Assembly: GCF_014898815.1 (NCBI RefSeq)
Contig: NW_026515421.1
Location: 1-64,000 of the forward strand
DNA: 64,000 nt
Reading direction: 5' to 3'
Origin: Panonychus citri
Lineage: Eukaryota > Arthropoda > Arachnida > Trombidiformes > Tetranychidae
The notes beneath the pieces are model-generated. The model was not told the origin of the DNA. It made no database searches and saw only the letters and a list, made by a program, of their open reading frames with translations. Positions 27,586 through 40,332 of the stretch are shown piece by piece; the first letter of the stretch is position 1; each line of letters begins with the position of its first letter. The position numbers and the translations under genes are program-made.

Positions 27586-27590
<5 letters not shown>

Positions 27591-27625
<35 letters not shown>
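27591..27625 (+). repeat. (GA)n microsatellite
   Basis: About 17 uninterrupted GA units. Confidence 0.95.
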
Positions 27626-27629
<4 letters not shown>

Positions 27630-30600
27630 AAAGATGAAAACTCATTTAACCATTAAACTAGAGTGAAGATTGATTTAGTGATAGAGAGACATTACGTTTC
27701 GAGAATGAACAAAAAGGTTTGAGAGATAAAAAGAAAGAAAGAAAGAAAGAGAATGATGATGATGATGATAGAAAGACAGGAGATGAAAAAGATAAGGTGA
27801 GAATAAATGAGAGAGATGATGAGGTTAAACGAGAAGAAGAAGAAGAAGATTTATCAACAATTCGAAGAGAGTATTTTTCTTCCTCTAATGACAAACTCTT
27901 TCCTATTATCATCTTCATCCTCATCCCTTAGCATCCTCATCTTCTTGATTCTGGTTAACCTAAAAGCTTAAGATGATCATTTCATTTACTGATGACCTTA
28001 GGGTTAAAACATCATGGAGATAGAAAGAGGATGAAGATGATCATCAAAATCTTAAGACAATGAAAATATTACAATTACAAGTGAGAAAAGATGATAAGGA
28101 AGATAAGATAATATCCAGAAAAAAAAGAAGATGAAAAAATTAACTCAGACAAAGGAAAAGTAAAAAATGAGGATGAAAAAAAGGTGATGAAGTTTGGGTG
28201 GAATTAACTTCTTGTTCAGTAATAAAAATGTTATCATCATCATCTGAAGACAAAGTTAGTTAATTGACTATGATTATAAATAAACTCTCATCAGGAAGGA
28301 TAATGTATTTTAATTTAGGTCCCGTTATTAATTGGCTTCATCATCATCAACTCATTAAGATAATTTGCTTTTTCATCATAATGATGAAGATGAGGGAGAA
28401 AAAAACAACAAACAAAAGTATCAACTGTTGGTACAAAGGCAAAGTGTATCATTCAACGAGATTATAGTTTCCATTCATTATTATATCACTTTTTTGCTCA
28501 TGATAAAAATCATTCCCTTCGGGGAGAAAGTCGTTTATTCAATATAATCCATCATCATGAATTTCATGGTGTAACTTTTTCTCTTCTTCTCTTATATGTT
28601 TACCACCCTTTTTACACTCTCTCTCTCTCCTCCTCCTCCTCCTTCTCTTTCTATACGTATTGTTATAATAAGAAGAAATTTGTTTCGAAAAAAAATATTA
28701 GAACTTTTTTTCTTCTTCAACTCTTATTTTCTTCTTAATCATAATCACTCTGATTCAATATGTTCCAGCCAAGGATCAATCAAAATGTAAGATTAATATT
28801 TAGAATCTGAATTTTGTTCCATTGATCTTGAGCTTAGAGTTTCTCCTTCGCTCTTTCCTATCCTTAGTATTGATACTTTTGGGTGTGGACAACACTGAGT
28901 CCACTAAGATTTTCAGCTGCAAGTGTCAATGGGTCAGTTTCATAGTGACTTCCGGTATAATCAATCACATCTCAGTCACGTGGCAAAAGGCGAGGATCAG
29001 GATGAAGATGATAATGAGAATATTGGATGAAAATTTGAAGATACTAAAGATAAGAAAGGGAGAAAGAGAGAAAGAGAGAAAGGGAAGATGAATGTCATTT
29101 CCTATTCTAAGAGATGAACTAGAATGATAGGTAAGTGAAAAATTGGATTAACTTGATTGCTTTTAATTTGAATAATTTAGATTAAGATGATAATGATAAT
29201 GATGCTGAGAAAAATTTTTCAACCAATTTATGGTGTAAAGAAGTGAATTAATGATCAACTTTCAAATGAAATCGTTTTGCTCATGAGTTGCAGTTGAATG
29301 AATTAATGATTAATTGATTGTAATTGTTTTGTAATCAATAATGAATGATGAATGGAATAGTCTTTATAAAATTTCATCAATACTTTGCTCATGAAAAAAA
29401 TCAAATATCAAATAACTTTCATCATGAAACTATGGGTGGGGTAATTGAGTGGGTCGGTGTTTCTGTATTTTGTCAAAGTAATTGGTGATTCTTGAGCGGA
29501 AATTTAGATGCAACTTCACATCCGAAAGTGAAAGATTGTCCAGTTTGATTTATTATTGATCATGGAAACGATGACCATGGTGGGTGAAATGGAGGGTGTT
29601 GGGGTGACCAGTAAGAGAACTGAACTTTATTACTTTACGTTTACATGGTCATTTGAGCATAAGAGGTAATGAGCTAAATAGACTTTGAAAAGGAAAGTTA
29701 TTTGCAGCAATTTAAGTCCATTAATTAGCTTAATCATCACCATCAACATCATCATCAGTTATATTATAATACAATTTGATGATGAGGATGAAAATGATGA
29801 TAAAATAAAGTCATCAATCAGGAAGCTGTCAAAAGACAATCAACTAAAATTACATTTATTTATTGTCCAAATCATTATGTCCATGTCAATGTGGCTAATT
29901 TTGTCAACAATCAAATCAATGGTTTTCTCATGATTATCAGCTGAACATTTTTCATCTCCATCACATCAGATTATCATCATTAAGATGATAAAGATGATTA
30001 TGATGTATCATTGAAATGATTTATTTTCACTTGTGATTGTGTTTAAAACAATTTATTGTCTTCAGTTAATGATAACATTTCCAAAGGCTCAATGAAAGTC
30101 ACATTTAAATGATTCATATGAATCAATATCTTCATTGATGCTCATCGCTTTTCATGATAACCAAAATCATGAACATGATGATGAATCGATACCCTGAGGC
30201 ATTTTGTCATTGTCTCTTTTGTATTCTCCCTGTTATTAATAATATCACCAATACAATAACAATTGACAGGTAAACAATAAGCTTAACCAGAATAACGGTA
30301 AATCTTTCAAAGGTAAATAACTTGAGAATTGATTTCATTTCATTAACTTGATTGTCATTCATTAATAGATGATTAATCTAATATGTGAATGGGAGTGTGG
30401 TCATTGGTGGTTCTGAGGACTGAGGACTGAAAGTTCAGGTAGACTGAGTTGATTTGATTTCTACCTTGGTAGTCAATTGATTGTTTGTAAACTTTAGCTA
30501 TCGATTAATTTGAATTAATCAGCTGTTTATAGCGGATAATGGTGATGATGATTATGGTCAATGAAGTTGAGACGAGTTAAATGTTACATGAAAATGGATG

Positions 30601-30899
30601 AATTATCTGAAGACCAGAATCGTTTATTATTGGCAGAGAAACGGAAATTGTCATCAAATCAATATCCAATTGGAGGGTCATTATAAGAGCCATTTAAACT
30701 GACCAATGAGTTTTTACTCATTCCAATATTTTTTTCTCACTTTTTCCAACAGGAAGCTCCTATTTTTATCCTTCGAATCACTTTCTATCTTCCTAATCAT
30801 CATTTTATTATTCGAACTTTTTTTCTTCCCTTCTCTCTTTCTCTTCATCAATGTCATCTTTGTATTTATTTGGTGATAAAGTTTCTTTTTCTTCCTTGT

Positions 30900-30902
<3 letters not shown>

Positions 30903-30949
<47 letters not shown>
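30903..30949 (+). repeat. (CT)n microsatellite
   Basis: About 23 CT units, followed by a CTTT-rich tract. Confidence 0.95.
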
Positions 30950-30954
<5 letters not shown>

Positions 30955-33900
30955 CTCTATTTCTTTCTTTCTCTCTTTATCTCATTCAAACTGATCAACA
31001 TTATCATCCTCATCATGATTCTCAGGAAAAAGTTCATTGTAATTCATGGATCTGATTCAATTCTTGACAGGACAATATTTGTCTTCAAATTTTTCATCTT
31101 CTACTAATTCATGTTTCCATTTCTCATTTTCACGCTTTATCTGTTTCCTTTGCTTCCTTTTCTTCCGGTTGACACAATTTCCAATCAATTTCTGAGCAAA
31201 TAATAAGATGATAGAAGAAAAAAACTGTAATCATTATCATGATGATACAATGACCAAGAAAAAGAAAGAAAAATGTGAAATAGAAAAAGAGACAGAAAGA
31301 AAGAAAGAAAGAAAGAAAAAGTTCTGAGATAAATTGGATTCTTATTACTTTTTCTATCAATTCCATCGGTTCCCAATTGAACCTCATGAATTTCATCATG
31401 TCAACGATCATGATCCCTAATCTAGAATTGATAAGATTTTTTTTGTATTCTCATCTTCAACTCAATATCAATCATAATCTCAGTCACCACCAATATCTTA
31501 ATGATAACCGGTAGTTAGAGATGATCCTTGATATTAAATTGATGCCGATCATCATAAAATCATCATCGTAATCATAATCATCTCATAACATGTTGTTTAT
31601 GTAGATAACATGAAAAAAACTGTCCATCTTAATAGTAACTTATACATACACTCACTTGCATGGCCACTTTCACCATCAACATAATCATTATCATCCTCAT
31701 CCAATCTACTTCCGCTTCTATATCTGGCTCATTACATGATTATATAATAATATCATAATCTAAATATAATATTACCTTAACCAGTTTCTCTTCCAAATCA
31801 TTTCTTTACTTTCTACAGCTTCAACTTCCGATTCTATGAATTTCTTTTCTTAACAATCTTTTCTCATAATAATCACCATCGTCCATCCACCGAACAACAT
31901 TTTCATCCAGATCATAACTTCCTCCTCCCACTTCCGACTCCTTTTCTTCCTCATCCTTCACCATGAAAACCATGGTGATCATCATCATCATCATCTCCTT
32001 ACTTTCCACTTGATACAAGTTAAGCTTACCAATCAATTTCCGTCTTTGAATCTTTTTTTTTCTGATACCTTGAGAGACTCAAAGTGATGAGATGATAATG
32101 ATGATGATGCTATTGGCAAAATAATGATTAACTTGATGATGATTATGATGATGAATAAAAAAAGGTAATCACAGATGATGAGAATCTAATTCAGTTTAAG
32201 AGTTTATTGTATCTTGTCTAAGATGAGGATGAGGATGATAACTGTTTCTTTTGTATCATCAAACTCATTGTGAGACCTCAGAAGTTGATGATGATCATCA
32301 TGGCAAAGAGGAAGATAATGATTCTGTTGATGATACACAAGTAAAACTCTGAAATCTTCATCATGAAACTGATGATCAAAGTGAACTATACAAAGATAAC
32401 TCTCCATGAAAAATGATTAACTTCAAGCTCAGTTCTTATTATCTAATATTTCATGGTAACAATAAAATCTCATTAGTATTGAAAACGATCAATCCAATTA
32501 ATATTATTCCCAAGAAATTATCACCAAGAATTGAAATCACAATTGACTCACTTATTATTATTGTTTTTATTGTTTACATGATGATAGTTTTGTTCATTCA
32601 TCAATGTCACTATGATGATAATTCATGAGATTAAAATAATCAATTGAAATTTCATAGACCATGTAAATGATTTTCATCCTTTGGTGTTAGAGGTCAAGTT
32701 ATATCAAGAAAAGATGAAAATTAAATGGTAAATGTCTTTCAAATGTCCAGTTTTTATTTCCATCAACAACAAAAAAAACAAGATTCACCGAAAAGATTAT
32801 CATCATGCAGAAAATGATAATAAATCAACTGAGCCGTGAATTGATTTATGAACTGAAACATATTCAGAATTTTCTGAAATTCAAATTCGAACTGAAAGAT
32901 TAGGCTTCAAGTTGAAAGGGACTGAATAAAATTCATAAAGACCATGAACTTACCAACTGATTTTCGGTCATCGACCAAATATAAATCGATTCAGGTGAAG
33001 GTGAAAATATTGAGAATTGTTTAGAAATTTCCGAACAAAAATTCCGCATCCTCAGCCATTTCATGGTGAATAAAACCCTATAGATTTTCCAGAAATATTT
33101 TATCTCATTCAGAGGCAGTAAGAAATAAATCTTATTGGTGAAACAGAATTCTGAGCCTGAACTTTTTTGTTAACCTTCATTAATGAAAAAATCAATTAAC
33201 TCGCAGGAAAAAAAGTTAATTAGGTTGAGCTGATTGAGTGTAATTGATTAGACTCATAATTTGTATCAATGATTAACATCATCTTCTCACACATTGTCAT
33301 CCTCATCATCCACTCTTACAACAAAGATAACATCTTAAAGAGAATGGGATAATATCAATAGAGCTCTTTCTCTCATTCTCATGTCCGTGTTCGTAGTTAC
33401 TTTTGTATGATTTATAATGAAAAAGAACAAAAAAAATTCGAAAAAAAAAAGAATAACAAAGATTCTCCCAATATTTACATTTCACCAAACTTCCTGCACG
33501 GAAATCGGATACATTCCACCCACCACCCACCTCACTCTCCATCCTCCTCCTCTTTCATCATATTTTCATGTTTTTCTCTATTTCCTCATCTCTCATCTTC
33601 CTTCATTCATAAATATTTCATTCTATTTACAACCATTTATCACAATTTGATTCAATATTATCCTTATCTCCATCCTCCGCCCCCACCCAAATCTCTCCCT
33701 TTCATTGTCTCTCTCACTCACCTCCTTCATTATCTCCCTCACTCCTTAACAATGGCAATAATAAATTCATTAACCAAAAATTAATAACACCATTTAATTT
33801 AACCATTGAATCAACACTAATGAATAATAATTAATTGCTTTTCACAATAACAACAAAAACCTAAATTAAAAACTTAAAAAAATTGTAACAATTTAATTGT

Positions 33901-36809
33901 AAATTAAATCATTAACAGCAATTTATTTCCATTAATCATTAACTATTACACACACACAACCAACACTAATCATATGATTTATTAATAACAATTATTGTTG
34001 ATTTAAAAGATTAACAATCTATGATTAATAAATAAATTGTTCCCATAATAATATATCCATGAACAATTAACAATTAATGTAACCACCTCGTTACATTAAT
34101 GGTAAAAATGTAAATCAAATTACATCAAGGTAAATATTTGCCTAATCAAACAATCAATAAATTGTAACAGTAACAACAACAACAAAATCAACCACAAAAC
34201 TTTAATTGTGACTACAATAAATCAATAGACTGTGAATGATTAGTTAATCACAATTAATTATCTCTCTCTCCATTGTAATGAAATTTTTTTTTCCTTAACT
34301 GTCTTTTCATTATCATCAAAGTTAATTAATTTAATTCATGGTTCTAATCAACAAGCAATATCAAACTCAATCGTTATCATAATTAGGTTAATTATAATCG
34401 TCATCCATTTTGTTAGAAAGCAATTAATTAGCTTTTCATTAACTTTTTTTCATCAACAATCAGATGATAATTATCATGATAATGAAGGTAATTAAAATAT
34501 AATCTCAGTCTTCCGACTTGAATCATTATCATGTTTAATTAGATTATTATTTAATTATCTTTTCAACTATATTGTTGTTCATTTTTTTTATTAACTCTTA
34601 ATTAGTCTTAGCCGATCATCATTAAGTTTATCATCATTGATTAGACTCTAATTGTCAATCAATTTTAATCTTGATCGACTAATTTAAGTTTAAATATTTT
34701 GATAGAAACTTTTTTCGAAACTTTTTTCATCTTCGAATTTTGAATTACAAAGTTCAAATGTTAGAACTTTTTTCTTTGTCTGAATTATAATTCGAAAGTG
34801 AAAATGTTACACCTAATAATCATATTCTAAGCATGAAATTATTTCGATTCTTTGTTAACATTATCATTCTCTCTCTCTCTTTCTATTTCTTATGAATGAA
34901 TCATGAATAATATAATAAGATGATTAAATTCTGATTTAAATTGTTTATTGAATTCGATAGAAGATAAAAGTTGTAAGAGAAAAAGAAAAGAAAGAAGAAA
35001 AAAGTTCGAAAATCAGATGAAACTGTAAATGATTTTCTTTCACCAAAAAAGAAGGAAAAAAATGGAGATTAACTTATGAAAGAAAAACATGAAAATAAAC
35101 AGAATTGAAACTTTGATTTCGAATTGAATATTTTTTCACCCTCCCTGTAACCAGAATTCATTGAAATTGAAGATAACAAATGATGTGTTATAAAAAGCTC
35201 ATCACGATTCCCATGATGGTATAATATTCATATTGAATTTTCATATTCTCTCATTTCTATTGAATAAACAGTTAATGATGAAAATAATATTTTGTTCATG
35301 ATGATTACCATGAAAATCATTTTCAAAATGTTCATCATTCATTGTTACCATGAAATCAAAATGTAATATTGAGAAAAGTTCAATAAATAATAATAGTTTT
35401 TCATGAGAAATCAATAAGTTAACATTTATTTTTATCAGCAACAAAATCAACATGATTACCTGATGCTAATCAACTTGACAAAAGTGACCATTTGACCAAT
35501 GATCAAAACTATTAAAGCTAATGAAGGTTGTAAAGATAGAAAGTCTCTCTCACTGACCATTGGTCACTTTGTTTTTCCACCTTTAGACTTTCGTTTCATT
35601 ACAATTTAAACCTTTTTCACCTTGTTCATTATCATTATCATCGTCATCCTCTTCATTGTGATAACTTTTAAAAAGTTAATTGTTATAACTTTATAACTAA
35701 ATAGAGGCATCAATGGTCATCTAAATAGTGGACACAACACAAAATGTTCAATTTTAACAATGAACTTTTTACAATCTGTTTTGTATTTTTATTACCTTTA
35801 ATTGTTTACCCTTGATTAACCTGAGATTTGCTATTTGATTGTCCTCTTGTAATTAACCTTTGATGCTTAATTGTTGATTGCTATTATTAATACATTAAAT
35901 TTTACAATCGACTCATTTAATTTTCATCACAATTAAGTTGCTTTTCACTCTTAAAGTGATAGTGGTAATAAAATGTTGGTCTAACAATTAAATTAAGCTC
36001 ATCATTAGTTACCTTTTAGTTAACTTTTGGCTACTTACTTTTATTATGATTATTGCTCTAAACACCTTGACCCAACCTCTTAATTGTTAATTTAACTGCA
36101 GCAATTAAATGCGTTGAAAACAGTTTAATTGATCATTAATTTAGTTGGCTTTCCAAGCTTTTGTTGTTAATTTTAAATTGTTAACTGACTAAACTGTAAA
36201 CAATCAATTAAGTTTGATTCAATGTTTCAATTGAAAAATTAATTGTTTCCTGGCAAGTAAATTTGTTGTTCATCAAATTTAATTATCATTTGATTGTCTT
36301 GTTACTATTAAGACATAAAATATTTTTATTGTTACAATTTAGTTAACAATGATCAACGTTGTAAATGATTAAATTCATTGTAAACATGTTAACTAGGAAA
36401 TTGAGCTTGATCAAAATTAAAACGTTATTACATTAAGAAATTTGTGATTTTTAATTGTATTTGTGTTATTACAATTTCGTCTTTGTAATTAACTTAATTA
36501 CTATTGGAAAAAGGTAAAGGTGATAATCATGTTTACCACCCACTTTTTGTTTCTACCTGATAATTAACATCCAAACTTAAAGGTAAGGCTAACCCTTTAC
36601 TTGTAATCAGGTAAAAAGCCGAGACCAAAATCAATGATAACATTATAATGATTAGTGTTAATTGTTGTGAATTTAAATTGATACCTAAAAGTAGCCGATC
36701 TTAATGGTTATTGATTTGTTGTAATTAGTGAGGTTGTGATAAGTGGATGAGTTTGAATTGAATCAACATTAAAATTCATTGATGAAATTGAAAAATTGAA
36801 ACTTGATCA

Positions 36810-37167
36810 ATAATAAATGTGAAATCGTGATGACAATTTAAATTGTAATTACTACGATTATTATTATTATTTAAGATGAAATGAATGAAAGTTAATTACT
36901 TGTCAGTTGAGAACAAGATATTTATCATTATCTTAATTGTTCTTGTGGTCAAGTGATTAAACTCAATGGAAAATCATTTTCTATGTAGTTTCATATTTCG
37001 TTTGAAAGAAAAGTAGAAAAGGTAAAAAGGTAAAGGTAAGAGTTAAATGTGACAATAATTTTACAAGATTATCTTTTACTCTGTTGGGTGTTTTTCCCTT
37101 AATCTGGTTCGAGTTTGTTGCTTACCTTTTGTTTACTTTTTTCTGTAGTTACCTGTGGATAGAGAGT

Positions 37168-37213
<46 letters not shown>

Positions 37214-37452
37214 TTCGATTTGATTTGATTGTTTTGACTATAACAATAAAGAATCGTTTAAATGTAAACATATAATTAACTTTAATCTGAATCAGATCTT
37301 AATCTTAATCTTGTGTTTAAAGCGAAGGTGCCAATCAACAAGTAACAGGGAAAAAAAGACAAACACAAACCAATGACTTTATCTTTTCAGTGGAAACATT
37401 GAAATCGATACACTAAATTGTAACAACCAACACAAAAGAGGAATTAAAAAAT
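36810..37452 (+). repeat. Dispersed repeat copy C
   Basis: A 643-bp near-identical partner of copy B (5718-6380), in the same orientation but 30 kb away and next to no homeobox gene. The internal purine tract is here an almost pure (GA)n at about 37177-37208 instead of a long (AAAG)n, so the tract has evolved quickly while the flanks stayed nearly fixed. It shows no terminal inverted repeats and no ORF beyond that traversing the purine tract. Confidence 0.9.
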
Positions 37453-38561
37453 GTTCAAAAACACAATTCAATCTATTCAAATGATTTCGGTAAAATTAAA
37501 TCTCTAATTATCAACAATCAATTGTCACAATTCAAATGATCAACAAATGACTGAAATTGAAACTGAAAATTTCTCAACAGAATCAAAACTAAAATCTAAT
37601 GAATGAAATGAAAACTTTTTATTTGAAACTTTGGTTACGATTTATTTACGTCAACGCGTTAATCGATTAATTGTCTCGTTTATCTTGTTAATTGTCGAAG
37701 AATATTCAATTCACTTAATTGTATTAGTTAAGGTTAACAGTTAATTCTCATGAGACTCATTTTCTTCAATCGTTTAGTTTATCTTAAGCTTCTGTTAAAG
37801 CGAAAGGGATTTTGTCTCTTCTTCTAGTGGTTAGAGTATCAAGAGAGATTAAGAAAGAAACAAAGACGATGGATTATCCCTACAAACGACTTTGATCATC
37901 ATTCATCTTTTTCCTCTCTCTCTTCTTCATGATGAGTGATCATCATTTTCAATCATCATCGTTTTCATCATTTCCCATGAGCACAATCATCATCGATTGT
38001 CATTCTCAATTTAATTAGATTTTAAATGAGCCACTAAACGTTTATGGTTAATGAATGAAAAAACAAACATTTTGTTCAAATAAATGATTAACAATAATTG
38101 TCAAGACAATTAAAGTAACACAAGAAATTAAGTAGCTCATGATTAGATTAATCAAATTGTTTTCAGCAATCAGAACACTGAATTTCCACTAAATGAGAAA
38201 TTGCCAATATAAACATGGAAAATGCTTAATTTAGAAATGTGAATTAACTTCATCAAGCTACTGGTTCGATTATTGTCATGAAGATTTATTTTTTCAACTC
38301 GAAACGATTATAACTCTCGTTATATACTCGTTGTCCATAGTATTTATTAACAATCAAATAATTGGAAATTGTTCATATTACAACCATGTGTATACAAATA
38401 TGATTCTCGTTCAGGTTTGGAGAATATCATCCAGAATTCTCGTCGAGTTCAGAGGTCGATTTTTGGACAGTATTGAAAATGTATCGAATGGAGAAACAAT
38501 CGATGGACAGTTTTCTTAAACTTTACAAGAGTTTTACACAGTTAAATTGGATTGTCGCTAA
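37453..38561. other. Intergenic spacer before RRP1-like gene
   Basis: AT-rich non-coding DNA that includes the 3' side of the RRP1-like gene. TTTATT (AATAAA on the minus strand) occurs at 38343-38348 and 38285-38290. The 62-residue frame at 38331-38519 lacks recognisable features. Confidence 0.5.
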
Positions 38562-39611
38562 TTAACTTCTTTTCATTTCAGCAGCAATTTTGAACAGAGC
38601 TTTACGATTCGTTGCTGACATGTTATCTTCTTTACCAGTATCGATCAATTCTTTGAATATTTCTTGGCAGAACTTATCCCTCCAGTTTGATTGACATTCT
38701 GATCTTAAGAATAAACGAATTTCTTTAAAAATTGATTCTTTACTTGTACTCAAAATGCGAGAATCAGAATTTCTTGGAATAGCTTTGATAACAGGCCTAA
38801 TTGCAGAAATATAAACATCACATTTATCGTTTGGATCCCAAATAACTTGTCTCATGGTAACATTTTGAAGCTCCTCAATATAAACTTCAAGAATATGGGC
38901 CAACATTTCAACAGATTCATCGGAAGCAATGAAAATTTCATTCAGAAAATTAAAATCTCTCGGTTCACTATCAAAAATGGCCACTCTTAAACTACGATTA
39001 ATCATATGTCTGACCAGTAAAGCATATTTATCAACTCGAAAGAAATCAATTCCCATCCATTCTCGAGCCAATAATTTGAAACCAGTAATCAGATAATCTT
39101 TCTCATTCTGATAGCGACAATTATAAGCAATGTCATGAAGAATCTCCTCACATTTAGTAACCTCCGTGTACCAAACAGCAAAGAACATTCCTTTCCATAG
39201 ATCTTCTAATTCTGATTGATTAAAATTATGAGTCGGTGCCAGAATTGCGGCCACGGCTTTACGACGTTTCTCATTACTTATCGGTGAACAAACATGATGA
39301 ACAAACTTTTTGATTGTTTGATTAGATTTCTTTTTCTTCTTCTTTTGAACGACATCACCAGATTCTTGTAAATTTCTTTTCGTCTTTTTTATCATTCCAT
39401 TAGATTGCTGAAGTAATTCCAAGCCAGAATCCAAAACTAGAAACAAGGAAGAAAAAAAAACAAAAAAAAACATGAGAAAATGTGATAAAACATGTGCTAA
39501 GGAAAAGACTCTTACTATCGACAAAGAAGCAATTTAAAAACTGATTCACTTCACCAAGAATTAGTTAATCTATCACTTACCAGAATCGCCGTTCACATTT
39601 GCATGAGACAT
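38562..39611 (-). CDS. RRP1: RRP1/Nop52-like ribosomal RNA processing protein
   Basis: Two exons, 39611-39581 and 39436-38562, joined in phase 1 across a 144-bp intron (GTAAGT ... TTTCTAG), give about 301 residues starting MSHANVNGDSG. The Nop52 core is visible as ELEDLWKGMFFAVWYTE followed by FKLLAREWMGIDFFRVDKYALLVR, matching the W-K-G-LF...MW and REW-GID-LR-DKF-ML-R patterns of RRP1/NNP-1. A lysine-rich basic segment (about residues 40-50) resembles a nuclear or nucleolar signal. Known role: nucleolar pre-60S factor in 27S/ITS1 pre-rRNA processing. The protein is short compared with vertebrate RRP1 and lacks a long basic tail, like smaller fungal homologues. A start inside the intron (39524) is rejected because the upstream exon has clean splice sites. 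It is divergent from FAH, with 0.7 kb between the ATGs. Confidence 0.85.
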
Positions 39612-40332
39612 AATATTAACTAATTTAATTAATTGTTCAATCAATAGTAGAGTTTAAATAACAATTTAAGAAACCAAATCACAAAAATAAACAAAAGCAT
39701 TGAGATTAAAGCAGAAATTAGAAACTCAGATGTAAACAAAAAAGCACGTTGACTATTTAACACACTTTATCCTCAGTGGTAACCATGGTTACTAATAATT
39801 TAGAAATCGATTAATTTAACTTTTTTTTATTAATTTTTCGCATTAATTGAAACATTTTGTCGATTTTATTTAAATTAAAACTATATTTCTTTTTTCCCCA
39901 TCAATAATTACAGCTGATTGTGGTTTAATTAGTTAGCGGTTGGAGAGAAAATGGTTCTGTTAAAATAGTTTGAAGCTAATGGAATGATCTGTTAATTGGA
40001 TGATTCTTATTAATGTGTTGATTAACTTGGTAACTGGAAATGAATTAAATTGTTTGTATGGAATTAGTGAAAAATATTCAAGGTTGAATCCGATAGATTA
40101 AACATAACGAAGGAAAATATTAATATTATTATCGTATTTTCTCAATATACTTGAAAAGATCATCAAAGATAAACCTGATTAACTGACTGATTGTTAAATT
40201 GTTGATTAGATACAAAGTATCAGATCATAAGCATTTATATTTAAAGAGAAAGTAAAAAACAAGTATCAGTTAATAATAATCTGTGGTTTAAGAGAAGTCA
40301 TTTTGTCAAGGACTAATTGTGAACAATTAACA
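39612..40332. promoter_or_regulatory. Divergent intergenic region between RRP1-like and FAH genes
   Basis: A 721-bp spacer between head-to-head ATGs, so it must hold both 5' regions. A TATTTAAAG word near 40237 lies about 95 bp before the FAH ATG and could serve as a TATA-like element. Nothing else distinctive was identified. Confidence 0.45.

Larger units (their letters stand above)
22151..36809. other. Gene desert, part 3
   Basis: This is AT-rich DNA with (ATC)n, (GA)n and (CT)n tracts and no supported gene. Exact GAAAAAAAGTTC words (either strand) occur at 25277, 28701 and 30814. TGACCATTGGTCA lies at 35554-35566. A GC-richer patch at about 28840-28990 includes the inverted pair GTGGAC/GTCCAC. 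Many frames here (27385-27924, 31130-31411, 33407-33784) are translations of simple repeats. Confidence 0.5.

Noticed and set aside
27385..27931. Overlapping frames on both strands rich in Ser/Leu or Lys/Glu
   Set aside because: They translate (GA)n/(CT)n and GATGAT repeats; low-complexity artefacts.
33407..33784. 125-residue plus-strand frame rich in His/Pro/Ser
   Set aside because: It arises from CATC/CCTC-rich simple sequence, with no motif and no start context.
39437..39524. Alternative start of the RRP1-like protein giving a hydrophobic MSIVRVFSLAH leader
   Set aside because: This stretch lies in an intron with a pyrimidine tract and TTTCTAG acceptor. The upstream exon MSHANVNGDSG splices in phase.
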